Origin: Hyphomonas jannaschiana VP2
Lineage (GTDB): Bacteria; Pseudomonadota; Alphaproteobacteria; Caulobacterales; Hyphomonadaceae
DNA: 64,000 bases
Direction of reading: 5' to 3'
NCBI RefSeq assembly: GCF_000685215.1
Contig: NZ_ARYJ01000003.1
Span: 186,001 to 250,000, forward strand
Below are positions 1-9,222 of the stretch, one piece after another. Position numbers and translations under genes: made by a program. The notes under the pieces are model-generated. The model saw nothing but the letters and a program-made list of their open reading frames with translations, did not search any database and was not told the DNA's origin. Every line of letters starts with the position of its first letter. Position 1 is the stretch's first letter.

Positions 1-1202
1 AGGGCGACGTGCAGCGCGGCATCGACGTGGTCGAGTTCGCTTGCGGCATCCCGCACCTGCAGAAGGGTGAGTATACCGAGGGCGCCGGCCCGGGCATCGA
101 CGTCTATTCCATGCGCCAGCCGCTGGGCGTGGTGGCCGGTATCACGCCGTTCAACTTCCCCGCCATGATCCCGTGCTGGATGGCCGCCGTGGCGATCGCC
201 TGCGGAAACACCTTCATCCTGAAGCCGTCGGAGAAAGATCCGTCGGTGCCGATGCGCCTGGCGGAGCTGCTGCTGGAAGCCGGGGCGCCGGAAGGCGTGC
301 TGAACGTCGTCAACGGCGACAAGGTGGCCGTCGATGCCATCCTGAAGCATCCGGAGATCAAGGCCGTCAGCTTTGTCGGATCGTCCGACATCGCACAATA
401 TGTCTACGCGACCGGCACGGCGCACGGCAAACGTGTGCAGGCCATGGGCGGCGCGAAGAACCACGGCATCATCATGCCGGACGCGAACATGGAGCAGGCC
501 GTCAAGGACATCGTCGGCGCGGCCTATGGCTCGGCTGGCGAGCGCTGCATGGCGCTGCCGGTGGCCGTGACCGTGGGCAAGAAGACGGGCGACGAATTCG
601 TCGAGCGCATGCTGGACGCGGCGCGCGGCCTCAAGGTTGGCGTCTCCACCGATCCGGACGCGCATTACGGGCCGGTCGTTTCCGCCGCGCACAAGGCGAA
701 GGTGGAAAGCTACATCCAGATGGGTGTGGACGAGGGCGCAGACCTCAAGCTGGATGGCCGGGGCCTGACCATGCAGGGCGCCGAGGGCGGATACTTCATC
801 GGGCCGAACCTGTTCGACAATGTGAAGCCGCACATGCAGTCCTACAAGGAAGAGATCTTCGGGCCGGTGCTGCAGGTGGTGCGCGCGGAGTCTCTGGAAG
901 AGGCCGCGGCGCTGCCCTCCAATCACCAGTACGGAAACGGCTGCGCGATCTTCACCTCGAACGGCCGCGCGGCGCGTGAGTTTGCGGCGCAGGTGAATGT
1001 CGGCATGGTCGGCGTGAACGTGCCGATCCCGGTGCCGGTCTCCTATCACACCTTCGGGGGCTGGAAGCGCTCGGCATTCGGCGATACGAACCAGCATGGC
1101 CCGGAAGGCGTGCGGTTCTGGACGAAGATCAAGACGATCACCCAGCGCTGGCCGGAAGGCGACATCGGCGACCAGGCCTTCATCATTCCGACGATGGGAT
1201 AG
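1..1202 (+). CDS. mmsA: Methylmalonate-semialdehyde dehydrogenase (partial, 5' end outside window)
   Basis: CoA-acylating aldehyde dehydrogenase that converts methylmalonate (or malonate) semialdehyde to propionyl- (or acetyl-) CoA in valine and inositol breakdown, in the cytoplasm. The frame is open from the first base, and a GTG at position 9 is internal, so the true start lies upstream. The visible part holds the ITPFNFPAM motif of the NAD-binding fold, FVGSSDIAQYVY, and the catalytic-cysteine segment GSAGERCMALPVAV, which is typical of MmsA rather than of general aldehyde dehydrogenases. The C-terminal WPEGD is also usual for the family. It ends 6 bases before the next gene, and mmsB follows, so this is a valine-degradation operon. 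Confidence 0.95.
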   Translation, partial: GDVQRGIDVVEFACGIPHLQKGEYTEGAGPGIDVYSMRQPLGVVAGITPFNFPAMIPCWMAAVAIACGNTFILKPSEKDPSVPMRLAELLLEAGAPEGVLNVVNGDKVAVDAILKHPEIKAVSFVGSSDIAQYVYATGTAHGKRVQAMGGAKNHGIIMPDANMEQAVKDIVGAAYGSAGERCMALPVAVTVGKKTGDEFVERMLDAARGLKVGVSTDPDAHYGPVVSAAHKAKVESYIQMGVDEGADLKLDGRGLTMQGAEGGYFIGPNLFDNVKPHMQSYKEEIFGPVLQVVRAESLEEAAALPSNHQYGNGCAIFTSNGRAAREFAAQVNVGMVGVNVPIPVPVSYHTFGGWKRSAFGDTNQHGPEGVRFWTKIKTITQRWPEGDIGDQAFIIPTMG

Positions 1203-1208
1203 GATTTC

Positions 1209-1985
1209 ATGAACACCTACGACACCATAACTTTCGAACATAATGATCGCATTGCGCTGGTCACGATCAACCGGCCGGAGAGCCTCAACGCGCTGAACCA
1301 GGAAGTCATGAGCGAAGTGGCGCATGTCTTCGGCGAGATCGACCGGAACAAGGACATTGCTGTCAGTGTCCTGACGGGTGAAGGCCGGGCGTTTGCCGCG
1401 GGCGCGGACATCAAGGAGATGCAGCCGCAGAGCTTCTCCGATATGTATGTCGACGATTTCTTCGGCCTGTGGGACCGGTTCGCGGCGTGCCGCAAGCCGG
1501 TGATCGCGGCGGTGAACGGTTTCGCACTTGGCGGCGGCTGTGAGCTGGCCATGATGTGCGACATGATCATCGCGTCCGAAAAGGCGAAGTTCGGCCAGCC
1601 GGAAATCAAGCTGGGCGTGACGCCGGGCATGGGCGGCTCCATTCGCCTGACGAAAGCTGTCGGCAAGGCGAAGGCGATGGATATGGTGCTGACCGGCCGC
1701 ATGATCGACGCCGCAGAAGCCGACCGGATCGGGCTCGTTTCCCGCGTTGTGGAACACGACAAGCTGATGGACGAGGCGATGGCAGCGGCGAAGGAAATCG
1801 CCGGCTTCTCCATCCCGTCGCTGATGGCAGCGAAGGAAATGGTCGGCCGGGCGCTGGAACTGCCGACCACGGAAGGTGTGAAGTTCGAACGCCGCCTGTT
1901 CCAGGGCCTGTTCGGCACCGCCGACCAGAAGGAAGGCATGAGCGCGTTCGTTGAGAAGCGCGCGCCGGACTTCAAGGATAAGTGA
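1209..1985 (+). CDS. Enoyl-CoA hydratase/isomerase family protein
   Basis: Crotonase-fold enzyme of 258 residues, the normal length for short-chain enoyl-CoA hydratases, acting on 2-enoyl-CoA intermediates in the cytoplasm. The oxyanion-hole segment AAGADIKEM and the second conserved block GGGCELAMMCD are present, and the two usual catalytic glutamates fall in CELAM and in GQPEIKLGVTPG. It sits between mmsA and mmsB with a 6-base gap to mmsA. In this setting it most likely hydrates methacrylyl-CoA during valine catabolism; that substrate is inferred from context. A fatty-acid substrate cannot be excluded. Confidence 0.9.
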   Translation: MNTYDTITFEHNDRIALVTINRPESLNALNQEVMSEVAHVFGEIDRNKDIAVSVLTGEGRAFAAGADIKEMQPQSFSDMYVDDFFGLWDRFAACRKPVIAAVNGFALGGGCELAMMCDMIIASEKAKFGQPEIKLGVTPGMGGSIRLTKAVGKAKAMDMVLTGRMIDAAEADRIGLVSRVVEHDKLMDEAMAAAKEIAGFSIPSLMAAKEMVGRALELPTTEGVKFERRLFQGLFGTADQKEGMSAFVEKRAPDFKDK

Positions 1986-1996
1986 TGCCGGAGGAA

Positions 1997-2087
1997 CTCA
2001 TCCTGAGCGAAGTCGAAGGATGGGTTCCGGTTCGTGTGGCGGGCTCAGGAGAGCCCGCGCACATGCTTCGACTTCGCTCAGCATGAG
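1997..2087. repeat. REP-like palindromic element between ECH and mmsB
   Basis: The motif CTGAGCGAAGTCGAAG stands at 2003-2018 and returns in inverted orientation at 2066-2081. Each copy is bracketed by its own 4-base complementary ends, ATCC/GGAT on the left copy and ATGC/GCAT on the right one, so the ends differ but stay paired. Between them is a perfect 8-bp hairpin GCGGGCTC-AGGA-GAGCCCGC. This motif is a common dispersed intergenic repeat in alphaproteobacterial genomes (general knowledge). It may act as an mRNA-stability or termination element before mmsB. Confidence 0.75.
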
Positions 2088-2117
2088 CGCTCGTGAAGGG
2101 CCCAAAGGGAGAAAAAC

Positions 2118-3008
2118 ATGACAAAGATCGCATTCATCGGGCTCGGCAATATGGGCTCGGGCATGTGTGCCAATCTCTGCAATGCCGGGCACGAGGTACA
2201 CGCCTTCGACCTGAACGAGGCGGCAGTGCAGGCCGCGGCGGCGCATGGCGCTCTGCCCGCGCTGTCGCTGGCGGACGCCGTGAAGGCGGCGGATGTGGTC
2301 GTCACCATGCTGCCCGCGGGCAAGCATGTGCTGTCTGTCTATTTCGGTGACAATGGTGTCGCGGCGAATGCGAAGCCGGGCATGCTGTTCATCGATTGCT
2401 CCACCATCGCGGTGGAGGATGCGCGGGAGGCAGCCAAGCAGGCCGAGGCGGGCGGCTTCCTTATGGTCGACGCGCCGGTCTCCGGAGGCACGGCGGCGGC
2501 GGATGCGGGCACCCTCACCTTCATGGCGGGCGGCCCGGATGCGGCCTTCGCAAAGGCCAAGCCGATCCTCGACGCGATGGGCAAGAACATCTTCCATGCC
2601 GGTGGCAGCGGCAACGGGCAGGCGGCGAAGATCGCCAACAACATGCTGCTCGGCATCTCCATGATCGGCACGTGCGAGGCGTTTAACCTCGCTGAAAAGC
2701 TGGGCCTCGACGCGCAGACCTTCTTTGACATCTCGTCGGTCTCGTCCGGCCAGTGCTGGAGCATGACGAGCTATTGCCCGGCGCCGGGGCCGGTGCCGAC
2801 CTCACCTGCGAACCGGGACTACAAGCCGGGTTTTGCCGTGGCGATGATGCTTAAGGACCTGAAGCTCGCACATGAGGCCGCGGTGGCGGCTGGCGCGAAG
2901 ATCACGCTCGGCGAGATGGCCGAGAAGGTCTATGGCGACCTCGACGCGCGCGGCCATTCCGGGCTCGATTTCTCCGGTGTGATGAAGGATCTGAAGGGCG
3001 CGCTCTGA
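2118..3008 (+). CDS. mmsB: 3-hydroxyisobutyrate dehydrogenase
   Basis: NAD-dependent enzyme of 296 residues that oxidises 3-hydroxyisobutyrate to methylmalonate semialdehyde, the substrate of MmsA. The N-terminus shows the Rossmann motif FIGLGNMGSGM. The substrate-binding motif DAPVSGGTAAADAGTL is near residue 115, and the catalytic lysine lies in GQAAKIANNM near residue 175. A good ribosome-binding site (AAAGGGAGAAAAAC) precedes the ATG. A REP-like element separates it from the upstream ECH gene. It ends one base before the convergent fructokinase gene. Confidence 0.95.
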   Translation: MTKIAFIGLGNMGSGMCANLCNAGHEVHAFDLNEAAVQAAAAHGALPALSLADAVKAADVVVTMLPAGKHVLSVYFGDNGVAANAKPGMLFIDCSTIAVEDAREAAKQAEAGGFLMVDAPVSGGTAAADAGTLTFMAGGPDAAFAKAKPILDAMGKNIFHAGGSGNGQAAKIANNMLLGISMIGTCEAFNLAEKLGLDAQTFFDISSVSSGQCWSMTSYCPAPGPVPTSPANRDYKPGFAVAMMLKDLKLAHEAAVAAGAKITLGEMAEKVYGDLDARGHSGLDFSGVMKDLKGAL

Positions 3009-3009
3009 C

Positions 3010-3918
3010 CTAGAGAGTGCGTTCGTGGCGGAGGCCGCTAGCGCGGGCCTCGGCCATGTACAGGGCGCCTGTGATGCCGGACCGGTCGCCAAGAGCCGGC
3101 GGCACGAGATAGTCCGAGAGGTCCCCGCCCGCCGGGCTGCAGGAGAGGTAGTCGGCCAGCAGGGCGCGGGTTGCCGTGCGGACCCGCTCCAGCAGGCCGG
3201 GCGCTTTCATCACGCTGCCGCCGAAGATGATGCGTTCGGGCATATGGGTCAGGACGATCGTCGCGGCGAGATGGGCGAGGTAGCCTGCCTGAAGCTCGAA
3301 TGCGGGGTGGCCGCTCGGCATTTCCGACAGGGTCAGGCCCCAGCGGTCCGTGATGGCCGGTCCGCTGGCGAGGCCTTCCAGGCAGTCATTGTGAAACGGG
3401 CAACGGCCGGGGAACGGGTCGGACTCATAATCATGCGGCGGGTAGATGTGCCCCATCTCGAAATGCCCCATGCCGGACAGCGGGCGGCCATGGTTCAGAA
3501 TGCCGACGCCGATGCCTGTGCCGACCGTGACATAGGCCAGCGTGCCAAGGTCTTTCCCGGCACCGAGCTGCCACTCGCCGAGCGCTGCGCCGTTGACGTC
3601 GGTGTCGACTGCGACCGGGCAGGGCAGGCGGTTCAGCCCGTCCATCCAGTTTGCGCCGGACCAGCCCGGCTTCGGGGTACGCTTGAGGGTGCCATAGGCC
3701 GGTGAGCCGGGGTCTGTGTCGACCGGGCCGAAGGTGGCGACCCCGATTGCGGCGATCCGCCCGTGATGGGCCTGCGCCTGGTCGAAAAAGGCACACACCC
3801 GCTGGAAGGTCGCGGCCGGGTCTGCCGTCGGGACGGTTTCGCTGGCCAAAATTTGGTCATGGCTGCTTCCGACTGCACAAACGATTTTAGTGCCGCCTGC
3901 TTCGATCCCACCCAGCAT
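3010..3918 (-). CDS. ROK family fructokinase
   Basis: Sugar kinase of 302 residues that phosphorylates fructose with ATP in the cytoplasm. The N-terminal phosphate-binding motif GGIEAGGTKIVCAVG is that of bacterial fructokinases. The ROK signature appears as VGTGIGVGIL, and the zinc-binding segment has the form MGH...CPFHNDCLEG, with one His and two Cys visible. It is transcribed convergently with mmsB and divergently from the efflux genes. The family includes mak and ScrK-like enzymes; the exact sugar is inferred from the motif. Confidence 0.88.
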   Translation of the reverse strand: MLGGIEAGGTKIVCAVGSSHDQILASETVPTADPAATFQRVCAFFDQAQAHHGRIAAIGVATFGPVDTDPGSPAYGTLKRTPKPGWSGANWMDGLNRLPCPVAVDTDVNGAALGEWQLGAGKDLGTLAYVTVGTGIGVGILNHGRPLSGMGHFEMGHIYPPHDYESDPFPGRCPFHNDCLEGLASGPAITDRWGLTLSEMPSGHPAFELQAGYLAHLAATIVLTHMPERIIFGGSVMKAPGLLERVRTATRALLADYLSCSPAGGDLSDYLVPPALGDRSGITGALYMAEARASGLRHERTL

Positions 3919-4185
3919 GGTTCCTCCTAAAGTAACGCGTCCAATGCGTTCATTAGCACGTAATAGGTATGAGTTCGCCTATCTTGCAACCTTCAAGAGA
4001 AAAATGAATCCGTATAAGCCGCAAATTCACGAAAAATTGTGCAGGCGCAACAAACCTCTTCTGGACTTTGGTCTGTTTGGACTATCTTTGCAGGTACGGG
4101 CGATTTGGAGGCTGGTTGTGCAATGCATGGCCGGCCCGAACCAATATGGACAGGCGGTGTAACCGCCGGACAGGATAGAGTAATT
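3919..4185. promoter_or_regulatory. Divergent intergenic region, fructokinase / RND efflux operon
   Basis: This 267-base spacer is AT-richer than the flanking genes and must hold the promoters for both directions. A perfect 6-bp hairpin GGCGGT-GTA-ACCGCC lies at 4153-4167, about 18 bases before the efflux gene start, where it could be an operator or could influence translation. No adjacent regulator gene is visible. No coding sequence is supported here. Confidence 0.4.
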
Positions 4186-5289
4186 ATGAATTTCCGGATT
4201 TTCGGACACTGGCAGGTGGCTGCGGCTGCGCTGGCCGTGATCACCACGGCGGGTGCGCAGGTGGCAGAAGCCCAGCGCGGCCCGGGCGCGGCGAGTGTGT
4301 TCACGTCGCCCGTGCAGGAAACCGAATTCTCCATGCACATCGAAGCCCTCGGCACGCTGGAAGCGCGCGAAAGCGTGGACCTGACGCTGAACGTCGCCGA
4401 CCGTGTGACGGCCATCTATTTCGACGATGGCGACCGGGTGACCAAAGGCAAGACGCTGCTCTCCCTCGCCCAGGGTGAACAGGCTGCGCTGGTCGATGCT
4501 GCCGAGGCGACTGCCAATGAAGCCCGTCAGCGGTTTGAGCGTACCCAGCAACTGGCCAAGGAGCGCACCGTCTCCCAGTCCGCACTGGACGAGGCCGCAC
4601 GTGACTTGAGCGCCGCGAACGCCCAGCTGCGCGCCGTGCAGTCGCGCCAGAAGGACCGTGTCCTGGTCGCGCCGTTTGACGGCGTGCTCGGCTTCCGCCT
4701 TGTCAGCGTCGGCTCCTACGTCCGCGCCGGCGATGTCGTGGCCGAACTGATCGACGACAGCGAGATGAAGCTCGACTTTTCCGTGCCGTCCATTTTCCTC
4801 CGCTCCGTCCGCAAAGGCACCGAGGTGCAGGTTCAGACAGACGACCTGCCGGGCATGTCGTTCGACGGCACGGTAGACACGGTCGGCGCCAGCATCGACC
4901 CCGTGACCCGCTCGATCCGCGTGCGGGCCATCCTGCCCAATCCGGACCGGCTGCTGAAACCGGGCATGTTCATGAAAGTGACGCTGCTGGCCGATCCGCG
5001 CCGGGCCCTCTCCGTGCCGGAAGAAGCCATTGAGCCGATCGGACCGAACAGCTTCGTCTATGTCGCCGCCGACAAGAATGGCCAGCTTGTGGCCGAGCGC
5101 CGCCAGATCCAGGTCGGCCTGCGCCAGGACGGCCAGGTTGAGGTGATCGCAGGGCTGGAGCCGGGCGAGCAGATCATCACGGACGGCCTGATCCGGGTGC
5201 GCGATGGCGCACCGATCGTCGTGCGTGACCGGACTGTGCTGCAGACGGGCGGCGGCGCTGCGTCTCCTGGCGCAGCGAACGGCGGGTAA
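4186..5289 (+). CDS. RND efflux system periplasmic adaptor (membrane fusion) protein
   Basis: Adaptor subunit of 367 residues that links an inner-membrane RND pump to an outer-membrane channel. The ATG at 4186 gives an N-terminus with a basic start and a hydrophobic stretch (WQVAAAALAVITTAG) ending at an AEA-like cleavage site, as expected for an exported protein; an upstream in-frame start at 4039 would bury this signal. The barrel-sandwich half motifs (IYFDDGDRVTKG near residue 80 and VLVAPFDGVLGF near residue 160) and a central helical hairpin are visible. The pump gene starts 6 bases downstream, so they form an operon. No outer-membrane channel gene follows. Confidence 0.92.
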   Translation: MNFRIFGHWQVAAAALAVITTAGAQVAEAQRGPGAASVFTSPVQETEFSMHIEALGTLEARESVDLTLNVADRVTAIYFDDGDRVTKGKTLLSLAQGEQAALVDAAEATANEARQRFERTQQLAKERTVSQSALDEAARDLSAANAQLRAVQSRQKDRVLVAPFDGVLGFRLVSVGSYVRAGDVVAELIDDSEMKLDFSVPSIFLRSVRKGTEVQVQTDDLPGMSFDGTVDTVGASIDPVTRSIRVRAILPNPDRLLKPGMFMKVTLLADPRRALSVPEEAIEPIGPNSFVYVAADKNGQLVAERRQIQVGLRQDGQVEVIAGLEPGEQIITDGLIRVRDGAPIVVRDRTVLQTGGGAASPGAANGG

Positions 5290-5294
5290 GCGCC

Positions 5295-8200
5295 ATGCTG
5301 CTATCTGACGTTTCCATCAAGCGGCCGGTTTTTGCATCGGTCCTTTCGCTGGTCCTTGTGATTTTCGGCATCGTGTCGTTCATGCGCCTGCCGCTGCGCG
5401 AATATCCGGACATCGATGCGCCGGTGGTCAACATCCAGACCAACTATCCGGGCGCTTCGGCCGACGTGGTCGAAACGCGTATCACGCGGATCATCGAGGA
5501 TCAGATCGCCGGTGTCTCCGGGATCCGCTTCATCGATTCCAACTCCACCGACGGTCGGTCCAGTATCAGCGTCGAGTTTTCGGTGAATGTGGACATCGAT
5601 GCGGCGGCAAACGACATCCGCGACCGCGTGTCGACCGTGCTGAACAATCTGCCGACCGAAGCAGACCCGCCGGAAATCCAGAAAGCCGACAACAACGAAG
5701 ACGTCATCATGTGGCTGAACCTGGCCAGCGACAACATGACGACGCCGGAATTGTCGGACTATGCCGACCGCTACCTGGTTGACCGGTTCTCCGCGCTGGA
5801 TGGCGTGGCGCGCGTGCGGGTTGGCGGCGACCGGTCCTATGCCTTGCGCGTCTGGATCGACCGGCGGTCCCTGGCCGCTCGGAACCTGACGGTTGCCGAC
5901 ATTGAGAACGCCCTGCGGCGGGAGAATGTCGAAGCCCCGGCCGGCAGCGTCGAGTCCGGCGCGCGGAACTATACCGTCCGGATCGACCGGGCCTTCCGGA
6001 CACCGGACGAGTTTGCGAACCTCGTCATCGGGCGGGGAACCGACGGCTATCTCATCCGGCTGGGCGATGTGGCCCGGGTTGAGCGCGGCACACAGGAAGA
6101 CCGGAACCTGTTCCGGGGGAATGGCGTCCCGCAGGTCGGCCTCGGTGTCGTCAAACAGTCGACGGCGAACACGGTGTCCGTCGCTGAAGAAGCGCGGGCG
6201 CTGGCGGAACAGTTGAACACGACCCTGCCGGACGGCATGACGATTGTCGTCAACTATGACAGCTCCGTCTTCATCAGCGCCTCGATCCGTGAAGTCTGGG
6301 TCACGCTCGGCATTGCCGTTGGGCTGGTGACGCTGGTGATCTTCCTGTTCCTCGGCAGTTTCCGCTCCACCATCGTTCCGGCGATCACGGTGCCGGTGTC
6401 GATTACGGCGACCTTCATCGTCCTGTTCGCCCTTGGCTTCTCTGTGAACCTGCTGACCCTGCTGGCGCTGGTTCTGGCCATCGGCCTGGTTGTGGACGAT
6501 GCCATCGTGGTGCTGGAGAACATCCACCGCCGGATGGAGGAGTATGGCGAGACACCGCTCGTCGCGGCCTTCCGGGGCACGCGGCAGGTGGGCTTTGCCG
6601 TGGTTGCCACAACACTGGTCCTGATCGCCGTGTTCGTGCCGATCACGTTCCTTGAAGGTGACCTCGGCCGCCTGTTCACAGAGTTTGCGCTGGCGATTGC
6701 CGCGGCGGTGGCGTTCTCGGCCATCCTGGCCCTGACGCTGACGCCCATGCTGGCGTCGAAGCTGCTGACCGCTACCCCGCCGCGCGGCGTGTTCGCCATC
6801 CTGCCGAACCTGATCGATGGCGGGTTCAAGAAACTCCGGGGCGGCTATGCCGTCCTGCTGAACCAGCTCATCAAGCGCCCGATTGCCGTGGGGCTTGTCC
6901 TCGTGGCCCTGTTCGCCGGTGCCTACAGCCTGTTGCGCACCGTGCCGCAGGAATATGTGCCGCGTGAAGACCGGGGCAGTTTCTTCGTCATGGTCCGCGG
7001 CCCGGAAGGCGCCTCGTTCGATTACATGAAACAATATGTCGACGAGATCGAACGCCGGATGCTGCCCTATACCGAAGGGGAAAATCCGGAACTGCGGCGC
7101 GTGCTGGTGCGGGCGCCGGGCTTCGGCAGCAACGCCTTCAACCAGGCCTTCGTGGTCGTCTCGCTGGCAGACTGGGGCGAGCGCCGCCCCGCAGATGAAA
7201 TCATCGGGGAGATCAACCGGAAGCTCAGCGACCTGCCGGGAATCCGTGCCTTTGCCATCATGCGGCAGGGCCTGGGCGGCGGGAATGGCAAACCTGTCCA
7301 GTTTGTGCTGGGCGGCCCGGATTACCAGCAGCTGACCGAGTGGCGGGACACGTTCCTGCAGGCGCTGCGGGAGAACAATCCCGGCCTTGTGGACATCGAC
7401 TGGAACTATAAGGAAACCCAGCCGCAATACCGTGTGCAGATCGATTACAACCGGGCGGCAGACCTTGGCGTTACCGTTGCCGACATCGGCAACACGCTGC
7501 AGACCATGCTCGGCTCACGCCGGGTGACAACCTATGTCGACAATGGCGAGGAGTATGACGTCATCCTGGAGGGCCTGCGGTCTGAGCAGAATTCACCGAA
7601 TGATGTGCAGAACATCTATGTCCGGTCCTCAACGTCCGGCAGCCTGATCCCGCTTTCCAGCCTGGTGCAGATCGTTGGTATTGCCGACAGCCCGCAGCTG
7701 AACCGCTACAACCGCGTCCGCTCCATCACGATCGAGGCGGGACTCGAGGACGGGGCGTCGCTCGGCAATGTGCTGCTGGAAATGGAGCGTATCGCCCGCG
7801 ATGTGCTGCCGGCCGAAGCGCAGATCGACTTCAAGGGCCAGTCGCTGGACTTCAAGAGCTCCGGCAGCTCGATCCTGTTCGTCTTCGCCATTGGCATGAT
7901 CATCGTGTTCCTGGTTCTGGCGGCGCAGTTCGAGAGCTACCGGCACCCGATCATCATCATGCTGACGGTTCCGGCAACGCTGGCGGGTGGCCTGCTTGGC
8001 ATTTACCTGACGGGTAATTCGCTGAACATCTACACGCAGATTGGCTTGATCATGCTGATCGGCCTGTCGGCGAAGAACGGCATCCTGATCGTGGAGTTTG
8101 CGAACCAGCTGCGCGATCAGGGGATGGAGTTCCTCGATGCCCTGAAGGAAGCGGCCCTGACCCGCCTAAGGCCCATCGTCATGACCAGCCTGACCACGGC

Positions 8201-8432
8201 AGCGGGTGCGGTTCCGCTGATCCTGACCAGCGGAGCAGGGGCCGAGACCCGCCAGGCCATCGGCGTTGTGATCCTGTCCGGCGTTCTGGCCGGCATGCTG
8301 GTGACGGTGCTGATCGTGCCGACAGCCTATGCGCTGATCGCGCGCGGCTCCGGTTCACCGAGCGATGTCGCCCGGCGTCTGGAGGTTGAAGAGCAGGAAG
8401 CCGACGAAGCGGCGGCGGCCCCGGCGGAGTGA
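5295..8432 (+). CDS. RND efflux transporter permease (HAE1-type)
   Basis: Inner-membrane proton-driven pump of 1045 residues, the standard length of multidrug RND permeases. The N-terminus SIKRPVFASVLSLVLVIFG and the motif RLPLREYPDIDAP are classical. The fourth transmembrane segment carries the proton-relay pair in LAIGLVVDDAIVV, and the second half repeats with GLSAKNGILIVEFA. The two large periplasmic loops follow TM1 and TM7. It forms an operon with the adaptor gene 6 bases upstream. The substrate is unknown. A 9-bp terminator-like hairpin follows the stop. Confidence 0.95.
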   Translation: MLLSDVSIKRPVFASVLSLVLVIFGIVSFMRLPLREYPDIDAPVVNIQTNYPGASADVVETRITRIIEDQIAGVSGIRFIDSNSTDGRSSISVEFSVNVDIDAAANDIRDRVSTVLNNLPTEADPPEIQKADNNEDVIMWLNLASDNMTTPELSDYADRYLVDRFSALDGVARVRVGGDRSYALRVWIDRRSLAARNLTVADIENALRRENVEAPAGSVESGARNYTVRIDRAFRTPDEFANLVIGRGTDGYLIRLGDVARVERGTQEDRNLFRGNGVPQVGLGVVKQSTANTVSVAEEARALAEQLNTTLPDGMTIVVNYDSSVFISASIREVWVTLGIAVGLVTLVIFLFLGSFRSTIVPAITVPVSITATFIVLFALGFSVNLLTLLALVLAIGLVVDDAIVVLENIHRRMEEYGETPLVAAFRGTRQVGFAVVATTLVLIAVFVPITFLEGDLGRLFTEFALAIAAAVAFSAILALTLTPMLASKLLTATPPRGVFAILPNLIDGGFKKLRGGYAVLLNQLIKRPIAVGLVLVALFAGAYSLLRTVPQEYVPREDRGSFFVMVRGPEGASFDYMKQYVDEIERRMLPYTEGENPELRRVLVRAPGFGSNAFNQAFVVVSLADWGERRPADEIIGEINRKLSDLPGIRAFAIMRQGLGGGNGKPVQFVLGGPDYQQLTEWRDTFLQALRENNPGLVDIDWNYKETQPQYRVQIDYNRAADLGVTVADIGNTLQTMLGSRRVTTYVDNGEEYDVILEGLRSEQNSPNDVQNIYVRSSTSGSLIPLSSLVQIVGIADSPQLNRYNRVRSITIEAGLEDGASLGNVLLEMERIARDVLPAEAQIDFKGQSLDFKSSGSSILFVFAIGMIIVFLVLAAQFESYRHPIIIMLTVPATLAGGLLGIYLTGNSLNIYTQIGLIMLIGLSAKNGILIVEFANQLRDQGMEFLDALKEAALTRLRPIVMTSLTTAAGAVPLILTSGAGAETRQAIGVVILSGVLAGMLVTVLIVPTAYALIARGSGSPSDVARRLEVEEQEADEAAAAPAE

Positions 8433-8442
8433 ATGCGGATTT

Positions 8443-8466
8443 GCGGGAGGGCGCTGTCCCTCCCGC
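8443..8466. terminator. Hairpin between convergent RND and TetR genes
   Basis: A perfect 9-bp stem GCGGGAGGG / CCCTCCCGC closes a 6-base loop. It starts 10 bases after the RND stop and lies between two convergent genes, so it may terminate in both directions. There is no clear T-run, so termination efficiency is uncertain. Confidence 0.55.
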
Positions 8467-8504
8467 GGTCCTGTTTCGGAAATCATGATGCAGGGCGGCA
8501 GGCG

Positions 8505-9191
8505 TTACGCCATGGCCGGGGCGCGGACGATAGCGGCAATCGTCTGGACAAAATGTTCCAGAACGCGCTCGCTCGACCAGGTCGTGTGAGTCCGGCTTGA
8601 GTCGGCCAGGCGGGTCTCCCGGGCGGAGAGAACGCCGCCGAGATACGCCTCTATGAAAACAATCCGCTCGGTCTGGTCGCGTTCCGGAATGTGCGCCATC
8701 CAGCCGCGCAGCCATTCGATGCACCGCTGGTAGCCGGTGTTCCAGCGGTCTTCGAGCGCGCGCATGAACAAGTCCCGGTGGGCCATGGCGAAGAGAACAA
8801 CGAACCGGTTGTAACACTCTTCCGCACCGGGCGGCGCGAGGTTGATCGACGGATAGACGAGGATCCGGATGATCTCTTCCAGTTCGGCTGGCCGGTCCAT
8901 GGCGAGCAGGGCATCAAGCGCCGCGTTCCGCCGTGCGTCGATCAGGCTGGCGCCGTCAACGATCAGGACCCGTATCAGCTCTGCCTTGGAGCCGAAATGA
9001 TAGCCGACGGCGCCGTGGTTCTTCTGGCCGGCCGCCGCCGCGATTTCGCGCACGGTGACGCCATCGACCCCGCGCTCGGCAAACAGTTTCAGCGCCGCAC
9101 GCTTCAGCGCATCGACGGCATCACTCTCATTTTTTTCCTGCAGGCGGACCATGGGGAAGGCTTGCAATCCGTTCGTCTCCACGTCAACCAT
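8505..9191 (-). CDS. TetR family transcriptional regulator
   Basis: DNA-binding repressor-type protein of 228 residues from the start chosen at 9191. The N-terminal helix-turn-helix reads KLFAERGVDGVTVREIAAAAG followed by the usual GYHFGSKAELI. The C-terminal domain has no assignable ligand. An upstream start at 9332 would overlap the divergent gene and add 47 residues unlike the family. Only about 30 bases separate it from the start of the phosphotransferase/acyl-CoA dehydrogenase operon, so it probably controls both directions; an acyl-CoA or related ligand would fit that operon. Confidence 0.88.
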   Translation of the reverse strand: MVDVETNGLQAFPMVRLQEKNESDAVDALKRAALKLFAERGVDGVTVREIAAAAGQKNHGAVGYHFGSKAELIRVLIVDGASLIDARRNAALDALLAMDRPAELEEIIRILVYPSINLAPPGAEECYNRFVVLFAMAHRDLFMRALEDRWNTGYQRCIEWLRGWMAHIPERDQTERIVFIEAYLGGVLSARETRLADSSRTHTTWSSERVLEHFVQTIAAIVRAPAMA

Positions 9192-9222
9192 ATTATCCAA
9201 TTGACTTAATCGAGGGATGCGA

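Noticed and set aside
173-979. Open frame of 268 codons inside mmsA
   Set aside because: Arg/Gly-rich shadow frame with no motif; mmsA occupies the other frame with catalytic motifs.
5301-7427. 708-codon open frame opposite the RND permease
   Set aside because: Composition (His, Asp, Gln and Arg rich, no domain) is that of an antisense shadow in a high-GC gene; the permease is intact on the other strand.
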